Origin: a virus | DNA length: 23,254 nucleotides | Reading direction: 5' to 3' (one strand) | IMG/VR virus record: IMGVR_UViG_3300037130_000020 | Span: 1-23,254 of that record | Shown: positions 7,285-15,200 of the stretch, piece after piece | How the letters are laid out: each line of letters begins with the position of its first letter | Position numbering within the stretch: position 1 is the stretch's first letter | Position numbers and translations under genes: made by a program | Notes under the pieces: model-generated | What the model saw: only the letters and a program-made list of their open reading frames with translations | Databases searched by the model: none | Told to the model about the DNA's origin: nothing

Positions 7285-7458
7285 ATGCCTTATAAATCGC
7301 AGGCTCAAGAGCGTTATTTCAACGCAAATCGAGGGAAACTGGAAGCGCAGGGAGTCAACGTCGATGAATGGAACGCTGCATCGAAAGGCGACAAACTGCC
7401 CGCGAAGAAAAGCGGCCCTGTAGGAGATTTTGTACGGAAACATCTGACCAAGAAGTAG
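7285..7458 (+). CDS. 57-aa conserved small phage protein (MPYKSxAQxRYF family)
   Basis: The ORF encodes MPYKSQAQERYFNANRGKLE, then AQGVNVDEWNAASKGDKLP and a lysine-rich tail ending FVRKHLTKK. The opening MP(Y/F)KSxAQxR(Y/W)F and the later 'eWnxASKGxKLP' are a pattern I know from many short proteins encoded in phage structural gene clusters. The SD AGGAG lies about nine bases before ATG 7285. It fills the gap between the scaffold-like gene and the capsid promoter. Function is unknown; it is basic and probably soluble. Confidence 0.75.
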   Translation: MPYKSQAQERYFNANRGKLEAQGVNVDEWNAASKGDKLPAKKSGPVGDFVRKHLTKK

Positions 7459-7471
7459 ACTGTGCTATATT
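7444..7471 (+). promoter_or_regulatory. Capsid gene promoter (extended -10)
   Basis: TGCTATATT (7463-7471) is an extended -10 (TGn plus TATATT). CTGACC (7444-7449) stands 16 bases upstream as a four-of-six -35. The start point would be near 7478. This is the only large gap in the head genes, and it precedes the most abundantly needed product. Confidence 0.55.
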
Positions 7472-7620
7472 GTTTGCAGTATCCGAGTGCCTCCTGAAGC
7501 AAAACGGATTGACCCCCGAATTGCCAGCGGTGTGAAATATAACGCCTCTCGGTTGAATGATGTGTTGACCCGCATCCCGCGTTGCGATAAGCGCGAAATT
7601 CAATCAAGAGGACAAATATC
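7472..7620 (+). other. Long untranslated leader of the capsid gene
   Basis: About 140 bases between the promoter and the capsid ATG contain no supported ORF. It has two TTGACCC copies (near 7510 and 7566), a GC-rich CGCG...GCGCG segment around 7579-7597, and the SD AGAGGAC shortly before ATG 7621. No run of T following a hairpin was found, so it is not an obvious terminator. Confidence 0.5.
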
Positions 7621-8991
7621 ATGGCAGGCGCACTTTCGGAAACAGCGGTAGAAGGCGTAGAGGTCGAAGTCTGGGCCGATAACGAGTTGAAGAATTACCA
7701 GCCCTTCTTCAACGGTCTATACAACAAGCTCATCAAGAACGGTGCCAAGAAAGTTCCAGTGGGGTTCAATACCTCTTCTGGGACGATCACTCGCGGCGCG
7801 TTCCGTGCGGGATTCCGTGCGCAGGGCGGCGGCAACTTCACCGCAATGGCGCTTTCAACTCCGGGCAGTGTGCCCCCGATTCCGCGTGGCTCTGCATCGG
7901 CTTACGATTCGTTCGTCGCAACCCCCTTCCAGTACCTCGGAGTGACCGAGATCGCGTCGGATGCGATTGCGGCCGTGGCTGGTGGGCGCGGCAAGATCAA
8001 ACTGCCTTCGAGCGAGATGGAGTATTCGTCCGACTCGTTTATGAACGACATGGAAGGCTTGATCTACGGCGATGCTTCGGGCACTATCGACACCATCCCT
8101 TCGACCGGCACGGTCAACAGCGCGACGGGCGGCGGTACGATTGGCACCGCAACGTATTCCAGCATCGTCGGCATCAACGCTGCGCTGTTCACTGACCAGA
8201 TGGTTGTGCAGGTCTTCCCGGCAGTCGGCGGGGGTGCGCGTGGTTCATTCACCATCAGCTTCACCGACCCGGTTGCTGGCATCATCTACTCGACTGCTGC
8301 CCTTCCGGGGGGAACCACCACAGGCGACATTCTGGTTGTCCAGGGTGGCACCGGCGCGGCTGGTTCTGCGGTCTATGGGCTGAAGTACTGGTATCGCAAC
8401 GGAAACTCAGGGACGCTGGCTGGAATCACGAAGGCCAACTACCCTGGTCGCCTATCGACCCCAACACTCAACGCGAATGGGCAATCTCTGCCGCCTTCCC
8501 TGGCTGCGAAGATCGAAGCTATCCGCATGAGGGCACAGGGCGACAAGAACTACCTCCAGAACGACAAGGGGGCATTCTGGTACGTCAACCCGGCCCAGGG
8601 AGCGCAGTTCGCCAGCGACTTCTACAACAAGTACACGCCGACGTATGACCTGAGCGGTAAGGGCGCAGTGCCCGATCTGGCGAAGGGAATGCAGAAGACG
8701 TTCCTTGGCGAAGACTGTCTCTGGTCTACCACTTGCGACATGACCCGCGCCGACCGCGTTCGACCGAAGGATTTCATCATCGGCGAGGCGTTCCCGATGC
8801 GACTCAAGGACTTCGGTGAGGGCATGACCATCGTTCCGGTTCCGGCGCAGGCTGGCGGATACGGCACGGGTTGGACTTACCTCAACTCCAAGATGTTCGC
8901 ATGGGAGCACGCGTTGAACATGATCTGCACCGATTCGAAGGGTGGATTCTATCTCAGCAGCCTCCCGACTGTCTCTCTCACCTCCGTCTAA
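7621..8991 (+). CDS. Major capsid protein
   Basis: A 456-aa protein of the HK97-fold phage capsid type. It has an N-terminal arm (MAGALSETAVEGVEVEVWAD...), a region with conserved-looking GSASAYDSFVATPFQYLG near residue 97, and a C-terminal A-domain ending with residues MICTDSKGGFYLSSLPTVSL. Residues about 155-270 form a Gly/Thr/Val-rich beta insertion (...MVVQVF...GSFTISFTD...GDILVVQGG...), a size and place expected for an added surface domain in this capsid family. It follows the scaffold-like gene, has its own promoter, a strong SD and a codon-optimised look. The fold is inferred from pattern and position. Confidence 0.85.
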   Translation: MAGALSETAVEGVEVEVWADNELKNYQPFFNGLYNKLIKNGAKKVPVGFNTSSGTITRGAFRAGFRAQGGGNFTAMALSTPGSVPPIPRGSASAYDSFVATPFQYLGVTEIASDAIAAVAGGRGKIKLPSSEMEYSSDSFMNDMEGLIYGDASGTIDTIPSTGTVNSATGGGTIGTATYSSIVGINAALFTDQMVVQVFPAVGGGARGSFTISFTDPVAGIIYSTAALPGGTTTGDILVVQGGTGAAGSAVYGLKYWYRNGNSGTLAGITKANYPGRLSTPTLNANGQSLPPSLAAKIEAIRMRAQGDKNYLQNDKGAFWYVNPAQGAQFASDFYNKYTPTYDLSGKGAVPDLAKGMQKTFLGEDCLWSTTCDMTRADRVRPKDFIIGEAFPMRLKDFGEGMTIVPVPAQAGGYGTGWTYLNSKMFAWEHALNMICTDSKGGFYLSSLPTVSLTSV

Positions 8992-9002
8992 ACAACTGGC
9001 CA

Positions 9003-9023
9003 GCCGGGAGCCATAATCCCGGC
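9003..9023 (+). other. GC-rich hairpin after the capsid gene
   Basis: GCCGGGA (9003-9009) pairs perfectly with TCCCGGC (9017-9023) across a seven-base loop. There is no T-run after it, so it is more likely a 3'-end stabiliser or a weak attenuator that limits downstream expression than a complete rho-independent terminator. Confidence 0.45.
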
Positions 9024-9045
9024 GATTCATAAGGAGTGACCGTCC

Positions 9046-9660
9046 TTGAAAGTCAGCCCAGAAGTAGAAAAAGCCCTCACGCAAGCCGGTGGCCGGAACT
9101 TTTACGGCAAGCCAAACTATCGCTTCGCATGGAGCGGCCAAGAAACCCAACTCATCTCCAACGGGAAAAGTTACGAGCATTTCCGTGTCTGTGCAGAGGA
9201 TTGCTGGCTGCTGATGAAGTGGGAAGGCCCGGAGTTCTGGGGGAGCGAAGAAGAGTGGAACGCGAACAATATTGAACTCCCCAGCGGTCTGTATACGGCA
9301 GGCCCGTATCCGCATCAAGGCCGTTATCGAGTGGTGCGGACGCTGAAGAAGGCGGTTATCAAGGGTGATGTGATGGAGTTTGAGTATCCCGCTCCCGACC
9401 TTGCCTTCGTCCGCGAGATGTTCCCTTTGATACGCGACTTTCTGGACTTGACGACAGAGGAGAAATCCAAACTTCTATTTACGCGAGAAGAAGAAGCAAA
9501 AGCAAAACTCGCGCATGACTTTGGGGCAAGCCGTGAGAACTATCGCGGGATTGCCACGGCAAAACAGGTTCAAGACAGGACGGAAGCAATCGAACGCTTC
9601 TTACATGATCCGGTACGAGTAAAACAAGCCTTAGAATTGACCAAAAGGAGACCAATCTAA
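9046..9660 (+). CDS. Conserved phage protein after the capsid, probable connector or head accessory
   Basis: A 204-aa protein. It starts at TTG 9046 (KVSPEVEKALTQAGGRNFYG) with AAGGAG nine bases upstream; no ATG is available near it. The NFYGKPNYRFAWSGQETQLI pattern near residue 18, the aromatic-rich LLMKWEGPEFWGSEEEW region and the later YTAGPYPHQGRYRVV region recall a family of uncharacterised proteins coded beside phage capsid and portal genes. The C-terminal third is charged and helical. Its stop overlaps the next ATG (TAATG). No catalytic motif is seen; the role is inferred from location. Confidence 0.65.
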   Translation: MKVSPEVEKALTQAGGRNFYGKPNYRFAWSGQETQLISNGKSYEHFRVCAEDCWLLMKWEGPEFWGSEEEWNANNIELPSGLYTAGPYPHQGRYRVVRTLKKAVIKGDVMEFEYPAPDLAFVREMFPLIRDFLDLTTEEKSKLLFTREEEAKAKLAHDFGASRENYRGIATAKQVQDRTEAIERFLHDPVRVKQALELTKRRPI

Positions 9661-10493
9661 TGTCGTCACCCTCTGTTTACCATTCGGATATTTCGATGGG
9701 AATGTCTCGCGGCAACAACGTAGGCGAGTACGCTTTTGACCGCAACATGAGCCGAAACCCTGAGAACGTCGTCACAATCTTCACCGTCAACACCCGCGAG
9801 CAGTTTTCAGTGAGCGGCGGAGTCAAGTTCGCAGGGCGCGACCCGAAAGAGCGATTTCGCAAGGTTGCCAGCTTCAATGACCCGAAATACTACACCGATA
9901 ATCTGGCCGTGGAAGGGTCGAAAGACCAACGCAGGACGACAGCGGACGATGGCAAGTGGGTTGCGATGGACTGGCTGAACCCGCAAAATACGTTTTCGCT
10001 GGATCAGGATTATGTTGTGCCGAACATGATGGAAGACGGGACGAATCTCTTGTCAAGAGGTTTATTTTTCATCGTTCGCCCATTCGACGCCAAGAACGGG
10101 AATGTGCATGACCAGCCAACCGAAGCGGAGATTGCACCGGCAGAGAAGCGGCTGCGTGACCGCTACACGGGACTTGTGAGGCTCTATCAGACGACCAGTT
10201 CGGCGAGTCCTGCCAAACTCCCCCTGATTCTCAATGAGGAGATGATCGACGCGCTCAACTATGCGCGGTTGAAGACCCCATATAACACTGCACTGACCGA
10301 GATGAAGACCTGCGAGACGTGCGGCGAGTCGATCCAGGCTGGGGCGAAGTTCCACAAATCTGAGACACTGGGCGTTATCTGCATCAATCCAAGCGTTGAG
10401 GGATGGAAAGCGGCGGTCAACGCGGGCATCAAGTCGCGCGAGGATGTGCCGGAAGAGTTCCGCTGGGCTGGAAGGACTCCCAACCCGCGATAA
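9660..10493 (+). CDS. Structural-cluster protein with a C-terminal Cys cluster
   Basis: A 277-aa protein. It begins MSSPSVYHSDISMGMSRGNN, and the N-terminal 120 residues are mostly polar and beta-prone. Near residues 220-240 there is a CETCGES(I)QAGAKFHKSETLGVIC segment, a CxxC followed about 17 residues later by one more Cys with a His between, as in an imperfect zinc-ribbon. ATG 9660 overlaps the previous stop (TAATG) with AAAGGAG nine bases before it. In this phage group I recall proteins with similar CxxC ends beside the capsid gene. A head-tail connector or head-completion role is possible; not proven. Confidence 0.55.
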   Translation: MSSPSVYHSDISMGMSRGNNVGEYAFDRNMSRNPENVVTIFTVNTREQFSVSGGVKFAGRDPKERFRKVASFNDPKYYTDNLAVEGSKDQRRTTADDGKWVAMDWLNPQNTFSLDQDYVVPNMMEDGTNLLSRGLFFIVRPFDAKNGNVHDQPTEAEIAPAEKRLRDRYTGLVRLYQTTSSASPAKLPLILNEEMIDALNYARLKTPYNTALTEMKTCETCGESIQAGAKFHKSETLGVICINPSVEGWKAAVNAGIKSREDVPEEFRWAGRTPNPR

Positions 10494-10505
10494 GAGCTTC
10501 GGGCG

Positions 10506-10552
10506 GGGGATTCTGCGATGAAAGCCTGGTCAGCGGAAGTTTCAGAATCTCC
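10506..10552 (+). other. Ten-bp stem in the 86-base gap before the neck gene
   Basis: GGGGATTCTG (10506-10515) pairs with CAGAATCTCC (10543-10552), ten pairs with one G-U, enclosing a 27-base loop. The remaining gap holds a TAGGAT box at 10568-10573, six bases before the next ATG. There is no T-run. The structure could pause or process the transcript between the capsid-side genes and the neck gene. Confidence 0.45.
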
Positions 10553-10579
10553 TGCACGTCGAAATGATAGGATGGAACC

Positions 10580-11359
10580 ATGCCGAGCATCGTAGGCAAT
10601 GACGGGCTGGAAGGCGCACCAAGTTTGCAGTCTATCTGCGACTTATACCGCTCCATCGTCAATGACACTTTCGACGGTGGAGCGGGACAGATCAACACAG
10701 ACACCGCCCCGTGGATGTTGCCGTTTCTCAACTCTGCCATCCGCGACCTTTACTCTGACTTGCGAATCGTAGGAGACATGCGGGTGATCGTGGACAATGC
10801 GATCATCTCTGGGATTCCACCAATTCCAGCAGCCAATCCGACAGTCCAAGTAGCTCTGGCCTATCAGGGTTACTTCAATGGTTCCACTTGGAACAGTTCG
10901 TATCTTCTGCCCCCGGATTTGATGTGGCTGATGAAGGTGTGGCAGCGTCCATCGAATGTCGGAGCGACGTTCTTCCCAATGACACCGGCCCCCGCTGGGC
11001 TTTCCGGCGTATATCAGGGCTATGGCCTCGGCCAGTACGAGATGCGCGGGAACAATGAACTGTGGTTCAACGGCGCGTTGCTGGCGACTGACATACGCTT
11101 GCGCTACATGGCCGCTTACCCTGACATCACGGGCGACGACATAGACTTTAGCAACACTTACGTTCCGATTCAGGACAGCACGAACGCGATAGCTCACAAG
11201 ATGGTGGCAAACTACGCGCAGCGGCTAAGTCCAGACCAGTATCAGCTTGCCGACAGTCGTCAGGCTGGTTTCACAAAGAAGCTTATTGCTGAATCCGTAC
11301 TTAACTCTCAAACCAAGCAATTTGCGCGTCAGCCGTTTGGCTCGCAAGATTGCCCATAA
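10580..11359 (+). CDS. Probable neck / head-tail connector protein
   Basis: A 259-aa protein. It contains MLPFLNSAIRDLYSDLRIVG near residue 48, SYLLPPDLMWLMKVWQRPSN near residue 110, DIRLRYMAAYPDIT near residue 173 and NAIAHKMVANYAQRL near residue 206. This order (FLNxAIRDLYxxLR, LPxDLxxxLxxWxR, DIRLRYxAxxP) is one I recognise from uncharacterised phage proteins encoded between capsid and tail genes, with the length expected of a head-completion or adaptor protein. AGGA lies about seven bases before ATG 10580, although TAGGAT is also at leaderless distance. It begins a new sub-operon after an 86-base gap. The exact place in the neck is inferred. Confidence 0.7.
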   Translation: MPSIVGNDGLEGAPSLQSICDLYRSIVNDTFDGGAGQINTDTAPWMLPFLNSAIRDLYSDLRIVGDMRVIVDNAIISGIPPIPAANPTVQVALAYQGYFNGSTWNSSYLLPPDLMWLMKVWQRPSNVGATFFPMTPAPAGLSGVYQGYGLGQYEMRGNNELWFNGALLATDIRLRYMAAYPDITGDDIDFSNTYVPIQDSTNAIAHKMVANYAQRLSPDQYQLADSRQAGFTKKLIAESVLNSQTKQFARQPFGSQDCP

Positions 11360-11369
11360 GGAGAATCAC

Positions 11370-11975
11370 ATGGCACAACCTACTTTCACCCTCGCAAACC
11401 GCCCCGCTGGCTACGATCAAACCCAAAAGAAGTTCACCCTCTCCGGCCTACTCGGTTTGGCTGGACTGTACACGACTTCGACGGGCATCCCCATCGACTT
11501 CACTTCGATTTACAACGCCTCTGGCACCAAGCTGGTTATCCCCCCGACCTATACCGGCGCAAATGGGCCTGGGCAGTCGGTTCCAGTACCCCCTTCGACG
11601 ATTCAGCCCACCGCTGGATATTCCACGTTCTTCGACAGCGTAAACAAGTCAATCCGCCTCTGGAATGGCACAACTGAAGTGTCTACGGGGGCAATTCCTG
11701 CTGCTCTGCTGGCGACAACCATCGCTATCAACGTGGCCGGGACTGGCTATGCGGCGAACGACACTTTCTCGGTGGCTGGCTCGCCGGGTCTGGTCGGCCA
11801 GGTTGTCAGCGTTTCAGCGGGCGTTCCGACTGCCATAACCATTACCGCGCAGGGAGCGGCTGTGGCGGCTACTGCTGCTGTAACCACCAACATCATCGGA
11901 TCGGGTGCTGGCTTGACGGTGAACATTACCGTTGCGGCAGGCATCCCCGCAACATTCACGTTCCTGCGAGGGTAA
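11370..11975 (+). CDS. Structural protein with C-terminal Gly/Ala/Val-rich beta module
   Basis: A 201-aa protein. ATG 11370 has TAAGGAG about seven bases upstream; the frame is open to 11247 but inside the preceding gene. The N-terminal half (MAQPTFTLANRPAGYDQTQK, with LSGLLGLAGLYTTSTG) is predicted mostly beta, and residues about 120-200 hold the INVAGTGYAANDTFSVAGSP...TGAGLTVNITVAAGIP pattern (GTGYaxgDtfsvaG ... GsGaGxtvnvT). That module occurs in several phage tail-associated proteins. Likely a minor head or tail decoration protein. It is followed at two bases by the TTG start of the next gene. Confidence 0.6.
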   Translation: MAQPTFTLANRPAGYDQTQKKFTLSGLLGLAGLYTTSTGIPIDFTSIYNASGTKLVIPPTYTGANGPGQSVPVPPSTIQPTAGYSTFFDSVNKSIRLWNGTTEVSTGAIPAALLATTIAINVAGTGYAANDTFSVAGSPGLVGQVVSVSAGVPTAITITAQGAAVAATAAVTTNIIGSGAGLTVNITVAAGIPATFTFLRG

Positions 11976-11976
11976 C

Positions 11977-12255
11977 TTGCACAATCTCAGTGGCAAGTCT
12001 TCCCTCAACCTAACCACGTTTGGTGGACTCGTGACATACGCGGGGCCGGACAGTCTACCGTCCGGCGTCTCGCCGCGTGTGCATGATGTGGACTTCTCTG
12101 TTGGAAGTGTTGTATCTCGCAAAGGAACTCGGGGGGTATATTCATCCTCTGGAAACTCGGTCACAGAACCGGGAAGCCATGCAGTAAGCTCGGCATGGTC
12201 GAACCCAGCGAATGCCTACAGCACAAGCCTCTACGCTTCAGGTGGGGCGATCTAA
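11977..12255 (+). CDS. N-terminal fragment of the split large tail protein
   Basis: A 92-aa product from TTG 11977 with GAGGG just before it. The sequence runs HNLSGKSSLNLTTFGGLVTY, then DSLPSGVSPRVHDVDFSVGS, VVSRKGTRGVYSS and ends AWSNPANAYSTSLYASGGAI. The DLPxGxSPxxxDvdFxxGSVxxRxG stretch is the usual start of a large phage tail protein, and the WSNPANA...YAS end is the first half of a beta module whose second half (LDVTEFAFNV...) is found in the next gene after residue 282. The stop overlaps the next ATG (TAATG). I therefore read it as the N-terminal part of the ancestral protein, cut off by the Ig-like cassette in 12255-13094. It may still be made and assemble with the larger part. Confidence 0.65.
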   Translation: MHNLSGKSSLNLTTFGGLVTYAGPDSLPSGVSPRVHDVDFSVGSVVSRKGTRGVYSSSGNSVTEPGSHAVSSAWSNPANAYSTSLYASGGAI

Positions 12256-15200
12256 TGGCCACCATCCTCAGTCCGATGCTTGTTGGTGCGAGTTATGGAA
12301 TCTATCTCGATGCCGACGGTGGAATATCTGGCGGAGTCCCTGGCGGAGTTTCTGTATCGTATGGTGTATTTTCAGGGACTCTTCCGCCTGGGTTGACAGT
12401 AAATGCGTTTGTGGGAGTTCTTACTGGCATCCCGACGACGGCTGGAACATATACATTTGACGTAATGTGTGTCAGTGAAGGAACGGAACTTGGTTGGGAA
12501 GAATTTTCGGTCATTGTCTCAGTTCCATCAGGGTCACCTCCTTCAATCACAACTACAAGTCTCCCAAACGGGAGTGTCGGAACTTCCTATAATCAGACGT
12601 TGCTGGCAACAGGCGGCATCGCTCCCTATGTATTTCAAGACCTCGCGGGAGGTCTACCGCCTGGAATACTTCTGAATGGGAGCGATGGGGCACTTACTGG
12701 CATCCCGACGATGGCTGGGTCTTACACCTTCTCAGTAAAGGTGTTCGACTCTCAACTCCTCAACAGTTCCTCGACTTTTACAATCGTCATATCCAACGGA
12801 GTAAATCCCTTATCTCTCACCACATCGAGCCTACCGGATGGAACTGTTGGAGTTTCATACGGAAACATATTGTCAGCGGAGTATGGCGTATCTCCTTATA
12901 GTTTCTCTATCAGCGCAGGGACTCTACCGAATGGCCTTACACTCAATTCGATTTCGGGAACGATTACCGGAACACCTAGTAGCCCAGGTACGTTCGATTT
13001 TACTGCTACCGTCACCGATTCGGTTTCATCGACTTCATCCGCAAACCTATCGGTTGTAATTTCCTATGCTCCGCCTCCGCCCCCGCCTTCTCCTGGGGGG
13101 CAGTCTGTTGGCCCTTTGGATGTGACTGAGTTTGCATTCAATGTGACACAGCCACCCGCAGGTATTACTGTAAAGTTGAATGGTCTATGCAACACGCCGG
13201 GGAACATAACGGCACAACTCATCATCGGTGGTGTTCCGGTTGGTGCGCCAAAGATTGCGACGTGCCCGGTTACATCGTTCGGAGGGCCGCTGGATTTATG
13301 GGGTACGACGGGGCCGAACGTCAATGACACGACATTTGGGGTTAGGTTCACGGCAAGCAGCGATTTTGGGTTAGCGGTATTCCAGATCAACAGTGTTGCC
13401 ATCACGGTTTCGGTTTCCGGGGCATCGGCAAACTTCCAGTACATCAAGAGCTTCCCCGCATCGAATGGGACGCTCAAGACGCTCGCTATCGACGCGGAGG
13501 GAGAATGGTGGGTTGAGGACGTTACAAACGCGCCTGGGGTGCTTACGCCGCTGCTGAGTGGCCTTCCTGTGAACGGTTACGCCAAGTCGGTGACGGCGGA
13601 TGATAGGGAGTATGTCTGCTTCAATGATCTATCGACCGGGAACGACATCCCACGGCAGTATACGGGGCAGTGGATCGACCGCATCACTCAGGTTGGGCCT
13701 GGTGCGCCTCCATCGTTTACTCCGCAAGTCAATACCGGGAACAGCTACGCTATCAGCGCGATTTCTCAGCCTGCGGCGCACAGCAACGGGTACAGCTACT
13801 TCCTGCAATCGTCGGGGCCGGGATCATCGACAGCCGGGAACATCGTCACTTTCTACTATCTCGATTCCACTGTTTCCGGGCCGGACACGGATTTAGTGAA
13901 TGCACTCAACAGCGGCTTTCCTGTGTACGCCTACGCCTCTTTCGCAGGCACCCCAACGCCGTTCCCCGCAACCGTGGTGCAAATCCTGACAACGGGTTTA
14001 GGTTCGCCTCCAGGCCAACCGAGACAGTTTTACTATCTGACATTTAGCGTTCCAACGGTTGCCTATACTTACTACGCGGGGAGCGGCCACGCTGGGTATA
14101 CGGCCAATTATCAGCGCAGTATTGCGTCGATGACGACGGCTGTGCCTGTTCCGGGTCTTCAGGTTGGAAGCCGCGCCACAATCACCGGCTCAAGCGTCTC
14201 AAACTACGATTCGACATGGCTAATTTCTGAGACGTTGAACTCTGGCGCGATGGTCATAACGCAGACCTCGGTAACGTCCGGCGTGGCGACTTTTTCCTAC
14301 AGCCTTTCGTCTGGCGTAGCTCCGATTGCTGCTGAATTGGTCACGATTACCGGCACGACCAACGCAAACGGTGTTTTGAACGTCACGAATGCCGCGATTG
14401 CGACAGCTTCAGGCGGTTCGAGCGGGACATTTACGGTCAACGTAGCGGCTCCCGACACGACTGCGGCGGCTGAATCAGGGCAAGCAACCACGGCAGGGAC
14501 GCAATTCGACTTTGACCCCGGATTTCCACTACTGGGAAGTTCTACCACGCCGATTTATGGCGCGGCGACGGGCGGAAACATCGTATTTGCTGGCACGGGA
14601 CAATATATCAGCCCTGGAACACGTCAGGGAGTCGTTTTCTTCGGTACGCGCAATAGTGCCGAGACATTTCCGAGCATCCCTGTGACCTTTACAATTCCGA
14701 CGAACATCTCCACGCTGATTTCATCGCAAATCCCCCTTGGCCCCCCTGATTGCGCCTATCGGCAAATTGCGATCACGGAACCGGGGCAAAATGGAGTGCC
14801 AGGCGGAGACTTCTACACGATTGACGACCCGGTTACCTACATAGTCAATGGCGTAACATATACCTCTACGTCTTTCCGTATCCCCAACAATACAGACACG
14901 ACTATTTCGCTGACTTTCCGTGATTCTGACCTGTTGGCTGCGCGGAGAATCGACGTGCAAGGCGAAGACCTGTTCAATCAGGTTGAGATCGGCAACCCTG
15001 CCTGGGATGTTGCCTATGCGGGGCGCATGTTCTATGGGCTGACGCAGCAAAAGGTGCAGAACTTCCTCAATCTCAGTTTCGATGGAGGCTATCTCCCATC
15101 CACAACGCAACAGCCGCTCGGATGGTCGATTGCAGGCTCTGGCGGGTCGCTCATTGCATCTCCGATCTTTGGCAACTCCTACTATGTTCAGAACACTACG

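Noticed and set aside
9003-9023. Complete rho-independent terminator
   Set aside because: The stem is strong but is followed by GATTCATAAGG rather than a run of T.
8452-9318. Long open frame (288 codons) on the minus strand across the capsid gene end
   Set aside because: It lies antisense to a certain capsid gene and the following gene; its translation is Arg/Leu/Val-rich with no family pattern, as expected from codon bias on the real strand.
12240-12257. Programmed frameshift joining the 92-aa gene to the large tail gene
   Set aside because: The junction is a TAATG stop-start overlap, there is no classical slippery heptamer, and the joined product would put the PIG cassette in the middle of a beta module. 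Stop-restart after an insertion explains it better.
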